A stretch of DNA of 14,423 nt, from positions 1-14,423 of the forward strand of contig CALXAS010000017.1 of the NCBI GenBank assembly GCA_944386315.1, read 5' to 3'. This document shows, piece by piece, positions 1 through 6,015 of the stretch (its first letter is position 1; each line of letters begins with the position of its first letter). The DNA is from an uncultured Clostridia bacterium (GTDB lineage Bacteria > Bacillota > Clostridia > TANB77 > CAG-508). The position numbers and the translations under genes were made by a program. Under the pieces are notes generated by a model. It ran no database searches. It saw only the letters and a list, made by a program, of their open reading frames with translations, and was not told where the DNA came from.

Positions 1-25
1 CTCTTCCTATTTTTAATTCTTCCAT
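1..25 (-). CDS. Start of an unidentified T-box-controlled gene (cut by window edge)
   Basis: Only eight complete codons are inside the window: an ATG at 25..23 followed by codons reading MEELKIGR. An AAGGAGGA ribosome binding site at 33-40 sits 7 nt upstream of the ATG, which makes the start convincing. The gene lies directly after the T-box terminator, so it is expected to be an aminoacyl-tRNA synthetase or an amino-acid biosynthesis or transport gene; the apparent specifier points to isoleucine. Eight residues are too few to name the protein, and the usual N-terminus of isoleucyl-tRNA synthetase is not recognisable. Confidence 0.7.
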
Positions 26-72
26 TTTTTAATCCTCCTTTTCTTATCCAGCATGTACCATATGAATACATG

Positions 73-122
73 AAAAAGAGCCCTTCTCCTAATAACTTTT
101 AGGACGAAAAGGCTCTTTTTTT
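73..122 (-). terminator. T-box regulated intrinsic terminator
   Basis: The RNA arms AGAGCC (116..111) and GGCUCU (82..77), with an inner helix CCUAA (103..99)/UUAGG (92..88), form a long hairpin followed by a U run (76..73). An A run precedes the hairpin. Uncharged tRNA binding to the upstream leader would favour the antiterminator, which uses the same CCUAA segment. It lies about 48 nt before the start codon of the controlled gene. Confidence 0.9.
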
Positions 123-357
123 CCGCGGTACCACCTAATTTAAAAACAATCTCACATTGTTTTTCTCTTTCTTTTCTCTTTAACGCAGAGAAATGCTAAA
201 TCCATACGTTTATACTTACTATTTTTCAGTATAAAAACAACAAAGGTGATAACAAACAAAATAGTTCCAACTAGGCTCCCACCATTTCTTTTGCCTAGCT
301 CTCTTGTGGCTTTTTTTATTTGTGTTGTCCTTGTTTTTGTTTTTCTCTTATTTTATG
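73..357 (-). promoter_or_regulatory. T-box riboswitch leader, probable isoleucine (AUC) specifier
   Basis: The conserved T-box sequence AGGTGGTACCGCGG is at 136..123. In the RNA, UUAGG (138..134) and GCG can pair with CGU (106..104) and CCUAA (103..99) to form the antiterminator with a UGGU-ACC bulge. CCUAA can instead pair with UUAGG (92..88) in the terminator. Upstream is a Stem I-like structure. Its terminal helix CUAGGC/GCCUAG carries a GGUG loop and has an AGAGA bulge beside it. Below that, CAAAUAAAA pairs with UUUUGUUUG. Next comes an internal loop whose 3' side is UUAUCA, then a lower helix starting GG/CC. By the usual geometry the triplet before the A is the specifier, giving AUC (250..248). 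UGGU would fit a tRNA with discriminator A, as in tRNA-Ile. The T-box assignment is firm; the specifier is inferred by hand folding. Confidence 0.93.
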
Positions 358-363
358 TTTTTT

Positions 364-392
364 ATCATAACATTTTTTGTAATGAAATGCAA
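364..392 (-). promoter_or_regulatory. Sigma-A type promoter for the T-box leader
   Basis: A TTGCAT -35 (392..387), a 17-nt spacer and a TATGAT -10 (369..364) fit the housekeeping consensus. Transcription would begin near 357, just ahead of Stem I. The -35 lies only 13 nt beyond the stop codon of the toxin gene, so the T-box unit appears to have its own promoter placed tightly behind the toxin-antitoxin module. Confidence 0.75.
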
Positions 393-405
393 GAGGTTTC
401 AGAAA

Positions 406-720
406 TTATATTAATCCATCTAAATAATTCCTTCCTGCGTAATACATGTGCGATAAATAAACTATTTTGTTTTCTTCATCTATAATATATAATAACACGT
501 AACTACCAATAGGAATCTTTCTGTAATTTCTTTTTACTCTATCAAATTTTTCTGTTCTTGCATACATTTGTGGAGAAATGGATAATTCTTTTACACTATC
601 TTCTATTTTCATTCTAAATCTATTTGCTACATTTTCTTCTTTTAATTTTTCTTCCATATACTGACATGCTTCTTCAATATCTTCTAAACATTTTTCAGTA
701 AACTTCACTTTATATTCCAT
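406..720 (-). CDS. RelE/ParE-family toxin of a type II toxin-antitoxin pair
   Basis: This 104-residue protein has the RelE/ParE layout. It opens with a beta strand (YKVKFTEKCLEDIEEA), continues with two amphipathic helices, and ends in a beta-rich C-terminal half (YRKIPIGSYVLLYIIDEE, then KIVYLSHMYYAGRNY). The closing H-x-Y-x-x-R pattern is common in the ParE/RelE_toxin families. Its ATG (720..718) overlaps the last codons of the upstream antitoxin gene by 11 nt, the usual coupling in such modules. Known members are either mRNA interferases at the ribosome (RelE) or gyrase inhibitors (ParE); the sequence alone does not tell which applies here. It appears intact, ending shortly before the T-box promoter. 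Confidence 0.85.
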   Translation of the reverse strand: MEYKVKFTEKCLEDIEEACQYMEEKLKEENVANRFRMKIEDSVKELSISPQMYARTEKFDRVKRNYRKIPIGSYVLLYIIDEENKIVYLSHMYYAGRNYLDGLI

Positions 721-949
721 ATTTTACATGCCAATCCTTAAAAATATCTTTAGCGTCTCTTACTCTTCCTTTTTCAATATCTTCTTCTGCTTTTATCAAG
801 TTTTTTTCTATTTTATTTTTCATCAATTTTTGCTTATATTCTTCCATACTCATAATGATTACATGATTTTTGCTATTTTTGCTCACTACCATTTCTCCAT
901 TTAAGTTTATTGCTGTTTCCAATTCTTGTAAATTCGTTACTTGTTGCAT
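710..949 (-). CDS. Phd/YefM-family antitoxin
   Basis: This 79-residue protein matches the Phd/YefM pattern. The N-terminal DNA-binding half contains LNGEMVVSKNSKNHVIIMSMEEY (about residues 15-37), in which a strand before the IMS-EEY helix is typical of the family. The C-terminal half is a charged helix (KNLIKAEEDIEKGRVRDAKDIF) that in relatives wraps around and neutralises the toxin. GAGGTGG (960..954) lies 4 nt upstream of the ATG. It is the first gene of the pair and overlaps the toxin gene. Antitoxins of this family usually repress their own promoter, and a palindrome over the promoter -10 fits this. Confidence 0.85.
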   Translation of the reverse strand: MQQVTNLQELETAINLNGEMVVSKNSKNHVIIMSMEEYKQKLMKNKIEKNLIKAEEDIEKGRVRDAKDIFKDWHVKYGI

Positions 950-968
950 ATTACCACCTCTTCCTCTT

Positions 969-1009
969 TATACTATAAATAGTATAACATATATTTTATG
1001 ATTTTAAAA
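969..1009 (-). promoter_or_regulatory. Toxin-antitoxin promoter with overlapping palindromic operator
   Basis: An extended -10 (TGTTATACT, hexamer at 986..981) has a weak -35 (TTTTAA near 1009..1004) 17 nt upstream. The palindrome TATACTA-TTTA-TAGTATA (986..969) has perfect 7-bp arms, begins in the -10 hexamer and lies 19 nt upstream of the antitoxin ATG. This arrangement suits autorepression by the antitoxin or the complex. The sites are read by eye; binding is inferred from the family. Confidence 0.6.
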
Positions 1010-1074
1010 CATATCTTCCTCAGATTTTTATTCAAAATACCCCATTTTCAAAACAATACCATTTCCATATTTTT

Positions 1075-2394
1075 TTATGCAGTTTCTTCTTTCTGATTTG
1101 TATTTTTTCTTTCTGGTTTACCTTCTGCTTTTACACTAGTTTTTTTATGAGGGTTAATCACTAGTTTTGGGCTTTCTCCCTTTTCTACTGTATTTTTGGT
1201 AATAATGCATTTTTCTATGTCTGGATGAGATGGGATATCAAACATAATATCTCTCATGATTTCTTCTATAATAGAACGTAAGCCTCTTGCACCAGTTTTT
1301 CTTTCTATGGCTTTATCTACAATTGCTTCTAATGCTTCTTTCTCAAATTCTAAGTCTACATCATCTAGTTTTAATAGCTTTTGATATTGCTTTACTAATG
1401 CATTTTTTGGCTCTGTTACTATTTTTATTAAAGTATCTCTATCTAATTCTCTTAGCGTTGCTACGATAGGAAGTCTTCCTACGAATTCTGGAATTAGTCC
1501 AAACTTTAATAAGTCCTGTGGTAATAGTTGTTCATAAATTTTATATTTATCCACTTGTTTTTGACTCTTAATATCTGCACCAAATCCAATTGCTTTTGTA
1601 CCAATTCTGCTATTAATAATTTTATCTAATCCTTCAAAAGCTCCTCCACAGATAAATAGAATATTTTCTGTGTTAATTTGTATTAATTCTTGTTGTGGAT
1701 GCTTTCTTCCTCCCTGTGGTGGAACAGATGCTACTGTTCCTTCTATAATTTTTAGAAGGGCTTGTTGCACACCTTCTCCACTAACATCTCTTGTAATAGA
1801 TGGATTTTCAGATTTTCTTGTAATTTTATCTATTTCGTCAATGTAGATAATGCCTCTTTCTGCTTTTTCCATATCATATTCTGCATTTTGTATTAGTTTA
1901 AGCAAAATATTTTCTACGTCTTCTCCTACATAGCCAGCTTCTGTTAAAGTAGTAGCATCTGCTATAGCAAATGGAACTTTTAGAATTTTAGCAAGTGTTT
2001 GTGCAAGAAGTGTTTTTCCGCAGCCAGTAGGACCTAATAATAATACATTACTTTTTTGTATTTCTACATCATCCTCATTTTCTTTTGGATGTCCAATACG
2101 TTTATAATGATTATATACTGCTACAGATAAAGTTTTTTTCGCATCTTCTTGTCCTATTACGTAGCTATCTAATACCTTTTTAATTTCTGCTGGACTAGGT
2201 AATTTATCCTCTCCTTGACTTAGTGTATAGGTATCTTCTTCGTCCTCATAATCTTCATTTTCCATAATTTGAGAACACACTTTAATACATTCATTACAAA
2301 TAAACACACCTGGTCCTGCAATAATTTTTTCTACTGCATCTTGTGATTTTCCACAAAACGAACATCTAATATTACTATTATTGGTCTTTGCCAT
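1075..2394 (-). CDS. clpX: ATP-dependent protease ATP-binding subunit ClpX
   Basis: ClpX is the hexameric AAA+ unfoldase that feeds substrates to ClpP in the cytoplasm. The 439-residue length is near normal for the family. An N-terminal zinc-binding domain has Cys at 11, 14, 33 and 36. Walker A is GPTGCGKT (121-128) and Walker B is in GIIYIDEIDK (181-190). The GYVG pore loop is at 154-157, the GGRKH segment that shapes ClpX pore activity is present, and an arginine-finger region (GARGLRS) is near the C-terminus. The tail after about residue 410 is lysine/glutamate-rich and ends KEETA. AAGGAG lies just upstream of the ATG. It follows clpP by 61 nt with no visible terminator between them, so the two are probably co-transcribed. 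No convincing terminator is seen behind it. Confidence 0.98.
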   Translation of the reverse strand: MAKTNNSNIRCSFCGKSQDAVEKIIAGPGVFICNECIKVCSQIMENEDYEDEEDTYTLSQGEDKLPSPAEIKKVLDSYVIGQEDAKKTLSVAVYNHYKRIGHPKENEDDVEIQKSNVLLLGPTGCGKTLLAQTLAKILKVPFAIADATTLTEAGYVGEDVENILLKLIQNAEYDMEKAERGIIYIDEIDKITRKSENPSITRDVSGEGVQQALLKIIEGTVASVPPQGGRKHPQQELIQINTENILFICGGAFEGLDKIINSRIGTKAIGFGADIKSQKQVDKYKIYEQLLPQDLLKFGLIPEFVGRLPIVATLRELDRDTLIKIVTEPKNALVKQYQKLLKLDDVDLEFEKEALEAIVDKAIERKTGARGLRSIIEEIMRDIMFDIPSHPDIEKCIITKNTVEKGESPKLVINPHKKTSVKAEGKPERKNTNQKEETA

Positions 2395-2455
2395 TTCTTT
2401 CTCCTTTTTCTTCTATTTCTATTCTTTAGTATATTTTTGCCTCTTCTTCTCTATT

Positions 2456-3058
2456 TTATGCTTTTTTTTCAATTATGCCATCAATAATTCCATAATCTAA
2501 TGCTTCCTTGGCTGTCATCCAATGGTCTCTTTCTGTGTCACGGTTAATTACATCAATTGGTTGACCTGTTCTGTCACTTAATAATTGATTTAATTTTTCT
2601 CTTGTACGAATCATATGTTCTGCATGAATTTGAATTTCTGTTGTTTGTCCAGAAATTCCGCCACCACCGATTAATGGTTGATGAATTAATATTTCTGCAT
2701 TTGGTGTAGCAAATCTTTTTCCTTTTTCTCCTGATGCTAAAAGTACAGAACCCATACTAGCAGCAAGTCCTATACACATAGTAGATACAGGGCATTTAAT
2801 GTAATTCATAGTATCTACAATTCCCATTCCATCTGTAATAGAACCTCCTGGACTATTAATATATAAATAAATTTCTTTATCTGGATCTTCTGACTCTAAG
2901 AAAAGTAATTGTGCAATGACTAAGCTTGCTGTTGTAGCATTTACTTCTTCTCCTAAGAAGATAATTCTATCTTTTAATAATCTTGAAAAAATGTCGTATG
3001 ACCTTTCTCCTTTTGCTGTTTGCTCTATAACATAAGGTACTAAACTATTATTTAACAT
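2456..3058 (-). CDS. clpP: ATP-dependent Clp protease proteolytic subunit ClpP
   Basis: ClpP is the serine protease that forms a 14-subunit barrel and degrades proteins delivered by ClpX or other Clp ATPases. The 200-residue length is typical. The catalytic triad is visible: Ser101 in GLAASMGS, His126 in ILIHQPL, and Asp178 in the RDTERDHW segment. The glycine-rich handle (GGGGISGQTTE) follows the histidine. The ATG at 3058 has GGAGG 8 nt upstream. It lies between tig and clpX, the common order in Bacillota and Proteobacteria. The 104-nt gap upstream carries a structured element that may influence its translation or separate its expression from tig. No CtsR-type operator repeat was seen. Confidence 0.98.
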   Translation of the reverse strand: MLNNSLVPYVIEQTAKGERSYDIFSRLLKDRIIFLGEEVNATTASLVIAQLLFLESEDPDKEIYLYINSPGGSITDGMGIVDTMNYIKCPVSTMCIGLAASMGSVLLASGEKGKRFATPNAEILIHQPLIGGGGISGQTTEIQIHAEHMIRTREKLNQLLSDRTGQPIDVINRDTERDHWMTAKEALDYGIIDGIIEKKA

Positions 3059-3081
3059 TTCTGTTTCCTCCTTTTTCTTAT

Positions 3082-3145
3082 AAACAAAGATAAGTTAGTG
3101 GTAAATTTATTCTTTGTTTTTCCTTAAATACAATCCACCCCTAAC
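3082..3145 (-). other. Structured RNA candidate in the tig-clpP gap (hairpin or H-type pseudoknot)
   Basis: In the RNA, AAACAAAGAAUAA (3119..3107) pairs with UUAUCUUUGUUU (3093..3082) as 12 pairs with one bulged A. The 13-nt loop contains CCACUAAC (3101..3094), which is complementary to upstream GUUAGGGGUGG (3145..3135) apart from a GGG bulge. The order A-B-A'-B' permits an H-type pseudoknot, or two competing hairpins. The 3' arm ends about 10 nt before the clpP AGGAGG. There is no U run, so it is not an ordinary terminator. Pairing is seen in the sequence; function is unknown. Confidence 0.45.
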
Positions 3146-3162
3146 TTTTCCTTTTATTTTAC

Positions 3163-4446
3163 TTATTTTATTTTAGCATTTTTTACAATAAAGTCAACTG
3201 CTTTTTCTGTTTTTAAAGTATCTCCTATGTATACTTTAAGAGCATCATTTTTTAGCATTTCTTCTGCATCTCTTCCATAATTTTTAGCCATTTCTTCTGC
3301 CTTTGTCTTTATTTCGTCTTCTGATGCTTCTATTTTTTCTGCTTTAATAATCGCTTCTAATACTAATTTTGTTTTTACAGTTTGTGTTGCTTGCTCTTCA
3401 AATTCTTTTCTCATATCTGCTTCTGTTTTTTGCATCATTTGAAGATATTGTGTTAAGTTCAATCCTTGATACATTAATCTTTGTTCGATATCTCTTATCA
3501 TATTATCTGTTTCTGTTTCTATCATTCCTGATGGAATTTCTATTTTTACATTATCACATACAGCTTTAATAGCTGCATCCTCTGTTTCATATTTTGCTCT
3601 TGATGTATTTTGCTCTTCTAGTTTTTCTTTAATAGATTTTTTTAATTCTTCTAATGTATCAAATTCGCTTACATCTTTTGCAAATTCGTCATCTAATGTT
3701 GGCAATTCTTTCTTTTTAATTTCATGTAATTTTACTTTGAACATAGCTTCTTTTCCGGCTAAATCTTTAGAAAAATATTCTTCTGGGAAAGTAACGTTAA
3801 TTTCTTTCTCTTCGTCTATTTTCATTCCAATAATTTGGTCTTCAAATCCTGGTATAAAAGTATTGCTTCCAATAACTAGTTCATATTCTTCTGCTTTTCC
3901 ACCTTCAAATGCAACACCATCTACAAATCCTTCAAAATCAATAACTACAGTATCATCTTTTTCTACTGGTCTATCCTCTACATTCACAAGTCTTGCATTT
4001 CTTTCTTGCATATGTCCAAGCTCATGTTCAATCTCTTCTTCTTTTACAGTATACTCTATTTTTTTAAGTTCTATACCTTTGTATTTTCCTAGAGTAACTT
4101 CTGGTTTTGTTTGCACAATGGCAGTAAAGATTAAATCTTTTCCCTTCTCCATTTGTGTAATATCAATATCTGGTCTACTAACTGCTTCTATTTTATTCTC
4201 ATTTAATTCTTTCTCGTAAATTTCTGGTACTACTTCATTAAAAGCATCTTCATAGAAAATTTGTGCTCCATATTGTCTTTCTACTATTTTATATGGTGCT
4301 TTTCCTTTTCTAAATCCTGGTATTGTAAAATATTTTGCATTTTTTGTATATGCTTTTTGAATAGCCTCATCAAACTTTTGTGCTTCAATAACAAAACTTA
4401 GTTTTACTTCATTTGCCTTATCTGTTTTTTCTACTTTCATACTCAT
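3163..4446 (-). CDS. tig: Trigger factor, ribosome-bound chaperone and prolyl isomerase
   Basis: Trigger factor binds near the ribosomal exit tunnel and shields nascent chains. The 427-residue length matches the family. The N-terminal ribosome-binding domain has the signature GFRKGKAP at about 44-51. An FKBP-type peptidyl-prolyl isomerase domain follows (about 160-245; VVIDFEGFVDGVAFEGG, then FIPGFEDQIIGM and FPEEY). The rest is the helical C-terminal chaperone region, rich in Lys and Glu. The first ATG (4446) is preferred over the one two codons later because GGGAG lies 8 nt before it. It heads a tig-clpP-clpX unit and has its own promoter overlapping the end of the upstream kinase-like gene. 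Confidence 0.97.
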   Translation of the reverse strand: MSMKVEKTDKANEVKLSFVIEAQKFDEAIQKAYTKNAKYFTIPGFRKGKAPYKIVERQYGAQIFYEDAFNEVVPEIYEKELNENKIEAVSRPDIDITQMEKGKDLIFTAIVQTKPEVTLGKYKGIELKKIEYTVKEEEIEHELGHMQERNARLVNVEDRPVEKDDTVVIDFEGFVDGVAFEGGKAEEYELVIGSNTFIPGFEDQIIGMKIDEEKEINVTFPEEYFSKDLAGKEAMFKVKLHEIKKKELPTLDDEFAKDVSEFDTLEELKKSIKEKLEEQNTSRAKYETEDAAIKAVCDNVKIEIPSGMIETETDNMIRDIEQRLMYQGLNLTQYLQMMQKTEADMRKEFEEQATQTVKTKLVLEAIIKAEKIEASEDEIKTKAEEMAKNYGRDAEEMLKNDALKVYIGDTLKTEKAVDFIVKNAKIK

Positions 4447-4491
4447 GTTTTATTCTCCCTTTCATGCTTTTATTTCTTATTTAGCTTGTTT

Positions 4492-4519
4492 ATTATATCA
4501 CATTTTTACCAGATTGCAA
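4492..4519 (-). promoter_or_regulatory. Extended -10 promoter for tig-clpP-clpX
   Basis: A consensus TATAAT (4497..4492) is preceded by TGA (an extended -10, TGN) and, 16 nt upstream, by TTGCAA (4519..4514). The -35 lies inside the last codons of the kinase-like gene (stop 4506-4508), so the new unit starts within the old one. The -10 is 45 nt before the tig start codon. No terminator is visible here, so read-through from upstream is possible too. Confidence 0.75.
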
Positions 4520-5057
4520 TAGTTTTTCTGGAAAAATTGTTTGACAATATTTTCTCCACAGCCTCTTCTAAATTTTTATTTTCTATTACCACATCACAAA
4601 CTTCTCTCACATTTTGAAATTTTTCTCTGTCAATTTCTATACGCGTTTGTATGCTTTCCTTGCTATCTCCTCTTTTTTGCATTCTTTGAATTCTTTCTTC
4701 CTCTGGTACATAAATATAACAGACTAAAAAAGGAATATCTTGTTTGCCTAGTTCTATTGCTCTTGCTTTAATGTCCTTAACAGATTTCACAATAGAAATA
4801 CAAGCTACATTTTCCTTTAAAGAATCTGTGCTAATTCCATAGAATTCATGATTAAACTCAGCTCTTTGCAAAAGTTCTCCATTTTTCCACATAGTTTCAA
4901 ATTCTTCTTTTGTAATAAAAAACATATCTTGTCCGTTTTCTTCTCCTACACGTTTTTGTCTTGTCGTATAATTTTTTGCTTTTTCAAAACCTCTTTTACA
5001 TAGTTCCTCTAAAATAGTACTTTTCCCAGAACCACTTTCGCCTATTAATATAACCAT
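4506..5057 (-). CDS. Guanylate-kinase-like P-loop protein
   Basis: This 183-residue protein has the fold pattern of guanylate kinase, which converts GMP or dGMP to the diphosphate. It shows a P-loop GESGSGKST (6-14), the nucleotide-binding stretch YTTRQKRVGEENGQDMFF (33-50, compare STTRPPRPGE-DG-DYFF), an EFNHEFYGIS segment (compare the YYGT motif), and a lid-like RMQKRGDSKESIQTRI. It departs from housekeeping Gmk in two ways: the P-loop reads GESGSGKS rather than GPSGAGKG, and the usual DIDxQGA motif after the fourth strand is absent (NVACISIVKSVKD). It may therefore be a paralogue with another nucleotide or a non-metabolic role. It is 6 nt downstream of the Ppx/GppA-like gene and ends its transcription unit. 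Fold confidence is high, substrate uncertain. Confidence 0.8.
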   Translation of the reverse strand: MVILIGESGSGKSTILEELCKRGFEKAKNYTTRQKRVGEENGQDMFFITKEEFETMWKNGELLQRAEFNHEFYGISTDSLKENVACISIVKSVKDIKARAIELGKQDIPFLVCYIYVPEEERIQRMQKRGDSKESIQTRIEIDREKFQNVREVCDVVIENKNLEEAVEKILSNNFSRKTIAIW

Positions 5058-5063
5058 TATTTT

Positions 5064-5963
5064 CTACCTTTCTTCTTTTATAATTCCATTTACAATATTT
5101 AGGTCGGATGGCACAATGTAATGAATATTTGCCTTTTTAAAAATAGCTTGTGCCAAAATACTCCCTGCTTTTGCCCCATCCATCCACTTTGGATTATGTG
5201 GCATTAATACATACAAGTCATCTAAACTAATTTTTTCTAACAACTCCTGATTTTTCTTTGCTAAATCTTCATAAGTTATCATATACTCGTGGATACCATC
5301 ATGAAAAAGGCGGTTTGGTACTAAGTGATATTTTACTAATTTTTGAAAACGAAGTTCTCCTCCTGTAAAAATACCACAATCACAACCAAAATCTATGTCT
5401 TCTCCTTCTAGTATATCCAATGCATACTGCAAAACGTCTTGTATTTCCAAGCCATTATTTTCATCATTCATTTCTGGGAAATAATTCAGCATCTCTGCAA
5501 CGCCAATTTGCAGATTTTTTCTATGGGTCACTTCTCCTTTATCATAAACTAATAGTTCTGTTGTTTTTCCTCCCATATTTACCATTAATACTTTTTTGTT
5601 ATCATAAATGCCTTGCATTGCCTTTTCAAAATAGTAGTTTTCCTCTTCTTGGGTAATTACATGAAACTTCAACCCCAATTGTGCGAAATCTGCCTTTAAA
5701 TTATCATATTGTTCTTTTGGGATTTTTCTCCAAATACCTGTTGCATAAATTTTGCAATTATTACTATTTAAATGATATTTCCCTACTAATTCTTGCATAT
5801 GCTTTATCACTTCTCTATAATTTTTCTGGCTAATACCTGTTTCCTCCGAGAAGAAATTTTTTAGTAGAATACTTTTTTCTTCTATTAATTCTGGTGCTAT
5901 TTTCTCTTCTTCACACGCATAGGTTTTTATCGTAGACGAACCCAAGTCTATATAATATTTCAT
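5064..5963 (-). CDS. Ppx/GppA-like actin-fold phosphatase homologue
   Basis: This protein belongs to the ASKHA (actin-like) superfamily and resembles exopolyphosphatase/pppGpp phosphatase. Numbered from the adopted start, it shows the phosphate-1 loop DLGSSTIK (6-13), YATGIWR (73-79, compare ATSAxR), TQEEENYY (104-111, compare GxEEA with the catalytic Glu), phosphate-2 NMGGKTTEL (129-137, compare DIGGGSTEL), and PSDLNIVNGII near the end, like the family's SDxGLREGLL. The first acidic residue of phosphate-2 is Asn, which may alter catalysis. At about 299 residues it has only the core two-domain unit, without the extra C-terminal domains of long Ppx proteins. The start is ATG at 5963 rather than the GTG one codon earlier, because GGAG is 8 nt before that ATG. 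It sits between the HD-CYTH and kinase-like genes. Confidence 0.8.
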   Translation of the reverse strand: MKYYIDLGSSTIKTYACEEEKIAPELIEEKSILLKNFFSEETGISQKNYREVIKHMQELVGKYHLNSNNCKIYATGIWRKIPKEQYDNLKADFAQLGLKFHVITQEEENYYFEKAMQGIYDNKKVLMVNMGGKTTELLVYDKGEVTHRKNLQIGVAEMLNYFPEMNDENNGLEIQDVLQYALDILEGEDIDFGCDCGIFTGGELRFQKLVKYHLVPNRLFHDGIHEYMITYEDLAKKNQELLEKISLDDLYVLMPHNPKWMDGAKAGSILAQAIFKKANIHYIVPSDLNIVNGIIKEER

Positions 5964-6015
5964 CACATTATCTCCTTTTTACTTTGTTTAATCTCAAGAA
6001 TACACATATAAATTT

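Noticed and set aside
246..485. A 79-codon plus-strand frame over the T-box leader and toxin end
   Set aside because: It is hydrophobic only because it complements A-rich leader sequence, and it crosses the T-box Stem I and promoter.
1010..1074. A terminator after clpX
   Set aside because: Only short, weak AT pairings were seen, with no GC stem followed by a U run.
3059..3162. CtsR operator or clpP promoter in the tig-clpP gap
   Set aside because: No GGTCAAA-type heptad repeats and no good -35/-10 pair were found; only the hairpin/pseudoknot pairing is supported.
3737..4219. A 160-codon open frame on the plus strand, opposite tig
   Set aside because: It is fully antisense to trigger factor, is rich in Ser, Phe and Ile as expected from the complement of Lys/Glu codons, and has no convincing ribosome binding site.
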